From Nitrososphaerota archaeon (GTDB lineage Archaea; Thermoproteota; Bathyarchaeia; Bathyarchaeales; Bathycorpusculaceae), in NCBI GenBank assembly GCA_031283385.1, contig JAITBW010000010.1:1-10241 (forward strand): a stretch of DNA of 10,241 nt, written 5' to 3'. Within the stretch, counting starts at the first letter, position 1, and the number at the start of each line of letters is the position of its first letter. The translations under genes and the position numbers were made by a program. The notes under the pieces were generated by a model, which worked only from the letters and a program-made list of their open reading frames with translations, made no database searches and was not told the DNA's origin. Positions 7,088-10,241 of this stretch are shown piece by piece.

Positions 7088-7115
7088 AAACTTTAATTAT
7101 TGTATGTTAAAGTTT
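7088..7115. promoter_or_regulatory. 9-bp perfect inverted repeat around the TATA-like tract of the methanopterin operon
   Basis: AAACTTTAA (7088-7096) and TTAAAGTTT (7107-7115) form a perfect 9-bp inverted repeat with a 10-nt spacer. A third related box, AGTTTAAA, lies at 7077-7084. The left arm overlaps a TATA-like TTTAATTAT (7092-7100), which would place the transcript start near 7125, ahead of the ATG at 7158. A dimeric repressor site for the operon is a reasonable reading; an A/T-rich hairpin by chance is the alternative. Confidence 0.4.
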
Positions 7116-7157
7116 ACAATCGGTTGAAAAGTTCTCAGCTGACAAGTAGGATGAATC

Positions 7158-7793
7158 ATGGCCACGTTGACTGATTTAGGTTTCTGCCAAGGTGTAATCT
7201 TCGAAACCATAATTTGTACTTTCAATTCTTCTGGGTGTCCAAATGTTGCACCTATGGGGGTAACTTTGGAAGATGAACAGAGAGTTGCGCTTACAATTTA
7301 TAATTCAGCGAAAACTCTTAAAAATCTGCAAAATACAAGAGTTGCCACGTTGAATTTGACAGATGATATTGATGTTTATTACATGTCAGCTTTAAAGAGC
7401 GCTGAAGTTTCAGCAGATTTGTTTGAAAAGTCAACGGTGGTTAATGCTCCAAAATTGAAAAAGTGTGATGCGTCAATTGCGTTGTCAGTTGAGAGTTTTA
7501 AGGCTGTTGATATGTTAAGGACTAGGGTTGTGTGTTGTGTTGAGTCTGTTGAGGCTTTGAAGAGGTTTCCTGTGGCGTATTGTAGGGCTAGGGCGGCTGT
7601 TTTGGAGGCGGTGGTTCATGCTACGCGTATTAGGGTGTTGTGTGGTATTGAGTCGGAGCGGTTGAAAGTTGTTAGGCTGTATGGTTTAATTCAGGATTGT
7701 ATGGATATAGTTAATCGTTCAGCACCTAATTCGCATTATGTTGAGTTAATGGTGGATTTGCAGGAAAAGGTTGACTTATGGAGAGCGAGTTAA
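7158..7793 (+). CDS. DUF447 family protein (FMN-binding split-barrel fold)
   Basis: The N-terminal half carries the DUF447 signature ETIICTFNSSGCPNVAPMGV (16-35), followed by VALTIYNSAKTLKNLQNTRVATLNLTDD (split over about 43-70), which corresponds to the flavin-binding split barrel of this family. The C-terminal half (about 110-211) is helical and ends in VDLWRAS. The biochemical function of DUF447 is not established as far as I know; the family is often found beside methanopterin genes, and here it is first in an operon with beta-RFAP synthase and a DHPS-like protein. At 211 residues it has normal length. AGGATGA just upstream supports the ATG at 7158. The stop is followed after 3 nt by the TTG start of the next gene. 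The first third has neutral codon usage and the rest is G+T-rich. Confidence 0.86.
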   Translation: MATLTDLGFCQGVIFETIICTFNSSGCPNVAPMGVTLEDEQRVALTIYNSAKTLKNLQNTRVATLNLTDDIDVYYMSALKSAEVSADLFEKSTVVNAPKLKKCDASIALSVESFKAVDMLRTRVVCCVESVEALKRFPVAYCRARAAVLEAVVHATRIRVLCGIESERLKVVRLYGLIQDCMDIVNRSAPNSHYVELMVDLQEKVDLWRAS

Positions 7794-7796
7794 AGT

Positions 7797-8753
7797 TTGA
7801 AGGTTTTTGTTAAAACGCCTGCGCGTTTGCATTTGGGTTTAATTGATTTAAGTGGTAGTATGGGTAGGATGTTTGGTGGTTTAGGTGTTGGTATAGATAG
7901 TCCAAATGTTGTTTTAGAAGTGGAGCAGGCGCGGGGTTTAATTGTTACGGGTAAGGAGAGCGTGTTTGCTGCAGAGTTGGCGAAGCGGTTTTTTGAAGTG
8001 TATAATCTTGAGCCGAATGCGCGTATTCATGTAAGTGAGGTTATTTCTGCGCATACGGGTTTAGGTTCTGGTACGCAGTTTGCTCTTGCGGTGGCTACGG
8101 CACTTGCTAGGTTAAATGGTTTAGATGTTGCGGTGTCTCAGCTTGCAGTTGATATGGGTAGGGCTAAAAGGACAGGTGTTGGTACAGCGATTTTTGAGAA
8201 GGGGGGTTTTGTAGTGGATGGCGGTAGAAAGGTAAGTGGTGGCGTGTCTGGTTTTCCGCCGTTGTTGTTTAGGCAGTTTTTTCCTGATGATTGGCGTTTT
8301 GTTATAGCTGTTCCTAATATTGCTAAGGGTTTGAGTAATGCTGAGGAGGTTTCAGCGTTTAAAAAGTTGCCATCTATGCCTGAGGGGGATGTGGCGAGGA
8401 TTTGTCATTTAACGATGTTTAAGCTTTTACCGGCGTTGGCTGAGAAGTGTATAGTGGATTTTGGTGAGGCGTTGTCTGCTATTCAGGTTATTACGGGAAA
8501 CTGTTTTTCTCATGTGCAGGGCGGAACGTATGTGAATAAGGAAGTGGCAGATACTATAGCATTTATCAGAGGCTTAGGTGTGTATGGAGTGGGGCAGAGT
8601 TCTTGGGGACCTGCAGTTTATGGCGTTGTAGAGCGATCGCAGGCTAAAGGGGTTTTACAAAAAGTTAGACAACATTTAAGTCGGGGTGTTGGCGGGGAAG
8701 CCTTTATCGCTAAAGGACAGAATAAGGGTGTAATAGTTAGAGTAACAAAATAA
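7797..8753 (+). CDS. mptG: Beta-ribofuranosylaminobenzene 5'-phosphate synthase (beta-RFAP synthase)
   Basis: This enzyme joins 4-hydroxybenzoate (or p-aminobenzoate, in older assays) to phosphoribosyl pyrophosphate with loss of CO2, the committed step to the arylamine part of methanopterin. It is a GHMP-kinase-fold protein. Visible features are the N-terminal VKTPARLHLGLIDL (5-18), the GHMP phosphate-binding loop HTGLGSGTQFALAVATAL (86-103), GRAKRTGVGTAIFEKGGFVVDGG (split over 121-143), and the C-terminal GVGQSSWGPAVYG (264-276). The length of 318 is normal for the family. The start is TTG 7797, because the conserved MKVFVKTPARL begins there; a GGAG lies 13 nt upstream, and the 3-nt gap to the DUF447 stop suggests coupling. 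The gene is strongly G+T-rich until about 8500, then more neutral. Its presence is good evidence for H4MPT-dependent C1 metabolism in the organism. Confidence 0.93.
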   Translation: MKVFVKTPARLHLGLIDLSGSMGRMFGGLGVGIDSPNVVLEVEQARGLIVTGKESVFAAELAKRFFEVYNLEPNARIHVSEVISAHTGLGSGTQFALAVATALARLNGLDVAVSQLAVDMGRAKRTGVGTAIFEKGGFVVDGGRKVSGGVSGFPPLLFRQFFPDDWRFVIAVPNIAKGLSNAEEVSAFKKLPSMPEGDVARICHLTMFKLLPALAEKCIVDFGEALSAIQVITGNCFSHVQGGTYVNKEVADTIAFIRGLGVYGVGQSSWGPAVYGVVERSQAKGVLQKVRQHLSRGVGGEAFIAKGQNKGVIVRVTK

Positions 8754-8775
8754 ATAATGACCAGGGCGGTATATT

Positions 8776-10241
8776 TTGAGGATAGTTTTAGTTACAGGCA
8801 GACTTGCTGAGGAAGCGGTAAGAAAGTATGCACAACATGTAGGTGTTGATGCAGATGTTGTTGTGTTAAATTATCCTGTGGCGGCTTTTTTAAATTCTGA
8901 AACTATAATATCAGGTCTAAAAAACTATGATTTATCAGGCACAGATATGATTCTTACTCCAGGCTTAAGCCTGGGGGATACAAAAGTTATATCTGACACC
9001 TTTAATGTGCCCACGTTTAAGGGACCACGGTACGCAGCTGACCTGCCCATAGTACTAAAAGCACTAGGCGACGTAGAGTTGTCGACTGTTACGCCTGCCT
9101 GCGATTTACTGCGAGATGTACTTACAGAAAACGCGTTAAGAGAAATAGAAAATGTTGAGCAAAACAGAGAAGAGCTTTTAAAACGTCAAGGCAACATGCT
9201 GATTAAAAATTTAGCTATCGGCAAAGACTTCCCCATGCGAGTAATAGCCGAAATCGTTGACGCCACATTAATGACTAACGACGAAATTCAAAATTTAGCT
9301 AAAAAATTTGTCGCCCAAGGAGCACACATAATTGACGCAGGCATGATTGCAGGCAAAAACGACCCAGAAAATGCCAAACGAATAATTAAAGCCATTAAAG
9401 CAGCTGTTAACGTACCCGTAAGCATTGACACCCTTAACCCAGAAGAAATCCAAGCAGCAGTAAGCGTTGGAGCAGACATGATTTTAAGTGCAGACGCAGG
9501 AAATATTGACGATCTCGCAAAATTTGCCACAGATATCCCAGTGGTAATTATTCCTACTAATCAGCAGACGGGTTATTTTCCAAAAAAAGCATGCGAACGT
9601 GTACAGTTACTTGAAGAGTTAATAGCTAAAGCTAAAAATCTTGGATTTAAAAAAGTTTTAGCAGACCTAATTTTAGAGCCAACAAACGTTCTAGAGTCCT
9701 TTATAGCCTTCAAAGACTTTGGAGCTAAACATCCAGATATCCCTCTCTTTGTAGGAGCAGCTAATGTAACAGAACTATTTGACGCAGACTCTATTGGCAT
9801 TAACGCGTTACTATCAAAACTCTCATCAGAAATAGACACCAGCATAATTCTTGCCACCGAAAAAAGCGTAAAAGCCAAAGGAACAGTAAAAGAAACAGCC
9901 GTAGCAGCTAAAATGATGTATCTTGCCAAAAAACGTGCCTCAGTACCTAAAGACTTAGGAATAAACATGCTAATTTTAAAAGATAAACGCTCACGCGAAG
10001 AACCATACAACGCCGCCTTAGAACAACAAGCGACAAACATTACATTTGCAACAGATGATAAAATAGAACAGTTAGAACGCGACAGCGTTGGAATGTTTAA
10101 AATTGCAGTCGACAGAAAAAACAATAACATAATAGCCTCCCTATTTACAGACACCTCAATGAATAAACCAGCTAACATAATAAAAGGTAAAACCGCCAGA
10201 GCAATCTACATAAAAATTATACAACTAAAACTAGTAACATG
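8776..10241 (+). CDS. Dihydropteroate synthase-related protein (archaeal, DUF6513 + DHPS-like barrel), 3' end beyond the window
   Basis: The frame stays open from TTG 8776 to the window end (488 codons), which is close to full length for this family; the final partial codon TG could even be the beginning of a stop. An N-terminal domain of the DUF6513 type (1-130, beginning RIVLVTGRLAEEAV) precedes a DHPS-like pterin-binding TIM barrel (about 155-390). Barrel motifs are GAHIIDAGM (182-190), VSIDTLNPEEIQAAVSVGAD (215-234), VLADLILEP (294-302), FVGAANVTELFDADSIGIN (325-343) and TEKSVKAKGTVKETA (361-375). In the pathway it could join the pterin to beta-RFAP; that step has been proposed for archaeal DHPS homologues but is less certain than the preceding gene's role. 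TTG 8776 gives the family N-terminus, a TGA at 8758-8760 closes the frame upstream, and GGGCGGT gives weak ribosome binding. Codons move from G+T-rich or neutral to A+C-rich after about 8950. Confidence 0.9.
   Translation, partial: MRIVLVTGRLAEEAVRKYAQHVGVDADVVVLNYPVAAFLNSETIISGLKNYDLSGTDMILTPGLSLGDTKVISDTFNVPTFKGPRYAADLPIVLKALGDVELSTVTPACDLLRDVLTENALREIENVEQNREELLKRQGNMLIKNLAIGKDFPMRVIAEIVDATLMTNDEIQNLAKKFVAQGAHIIDAGMIAGKNDPENAKRIIKAIKAAVNVPVSIDTLNPEEIQAAVSVGADMILSADAGNIDDLAKFATDIPVVIIPTNQQTGYFPKKACERVQLLEELIAKAKNLGFKKVLADLILEPTNVLESFIAFKDFGAKHPDIPLFVGAANVTELFDADSIGINALLSKLSSEIDTSIILATEKSVKAKGTVKETAVAAKMMYLAKKRASVPKDLGINMLILKDKRSREEPYNAALEQQATNITFATDDKIEQLERDSVGMFKIAVDRKNNNIIASLFTDTSMNKPANIIKGKTARAIYIKIIQLKLVT

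Larger units (their letters stand above)
6756..7157. other. Divergent intergenic region
   Basis: This 402-bp region separates the minus-strand beta-helix gene from the plus-strand DUF447 gene. It is A/T-rich and holds the promoter and ribosome-binding site of the beta-helix gene at its left end, and a TATA-like tract with an inverted repeat at its right end. I see no convincing gene or structured RNA between about 6830 and 7060. Confidence 0.7.

Noticed and set aside
9573..10178. Minus-strand 201-residue frame opposite the DHPS-like gene
   Set aside because: The plus frame carries continuous DHPS-like motifs; the minus frame is Ser/Ala/Leu-rich complement without motifs.
1..10241. Replication origin or terminus as the cause of the skew switches
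   Set aside because: At least four switches occur within 10 kb and inside genes; no origin-binding boxes, Orc1/Cdc6 gene or long A/T unwinding element accompanies them.

Overview
The window looks like a chromosomal piece of an archaeon that uses tetrahydromethanopterin (H4MPT) as its C1 carrier. The evidence is an archaeal-type XPB helicase paired with its nuclease partner Bax1, and a beta-ribofuranosylaminobenzene 5'-phosphate (beta-RFAP) synthase next to a DUF447 protein and a dihydropteroate-synthase-like protein. A TATA-like box precedes several genes, and three genes appear to start with TTG. A Bro-N antirepressor-like gene and a Gly/Ser/Asn-rich beta-helix surface protein, both common in gut microbes, suggest a host-associated or anaerobic gut lineage. 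A Bathyarchaeia-type organism would fit, but the sequence alone does not prove it.

Layout. Positions 1-4250 hold three plus-strand genes: an Old Yellow Enzyme-family flavin oxidoreductase, XPB, and Bax1. XPB and Bax1 are coupled (stop codon and next ATG are 1 nt apart) and form a known helicase-nuclease pair thought to act in DNA repair. Positions 4287-5159 carry a convergent Bro-N/antirepressor gene with different base composition, probably horizontally acquired. Positions 5160-5528 have no intact gene but contain a decayed winged-helix regulator (one frameshift and one in-frame stop). Positions 5529-6755 (minus) encode a secreted, membrane-anchored beta-helix protein. Positions 6756-7157 are a divergent intergenic region with promoters for both flanking genes and a 9-bp inverted repeat. 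Positions 7158-10241 are a plus-strand operon: DUF447, beta-RFAP synthase, and the DHPS-like protein, which runs off the window end. The last two proteins fit successive steps of the pterin-arylamine part of methanopterin synthesis.

The most unusual signal is compositional. The plus strand alternates between G+T-rich and A+C-rich blocks a few kb long, and the switches fall inside single, otherwise normal genes (clearest in XPB near 1860-2220 and in the DHPS-like gene near 8900-9000). Synonymous codon choice changes with them: Leu TTG/TTA to CTA, Val GTT/GTG to GTA/GTC, Gly GGT/GGG to GGA/GGC. Protein composition also drifts, and the poly-Gln tail of XPB lies in an A+C block. The Bro gene interrupts one A+C block as a neutral island.
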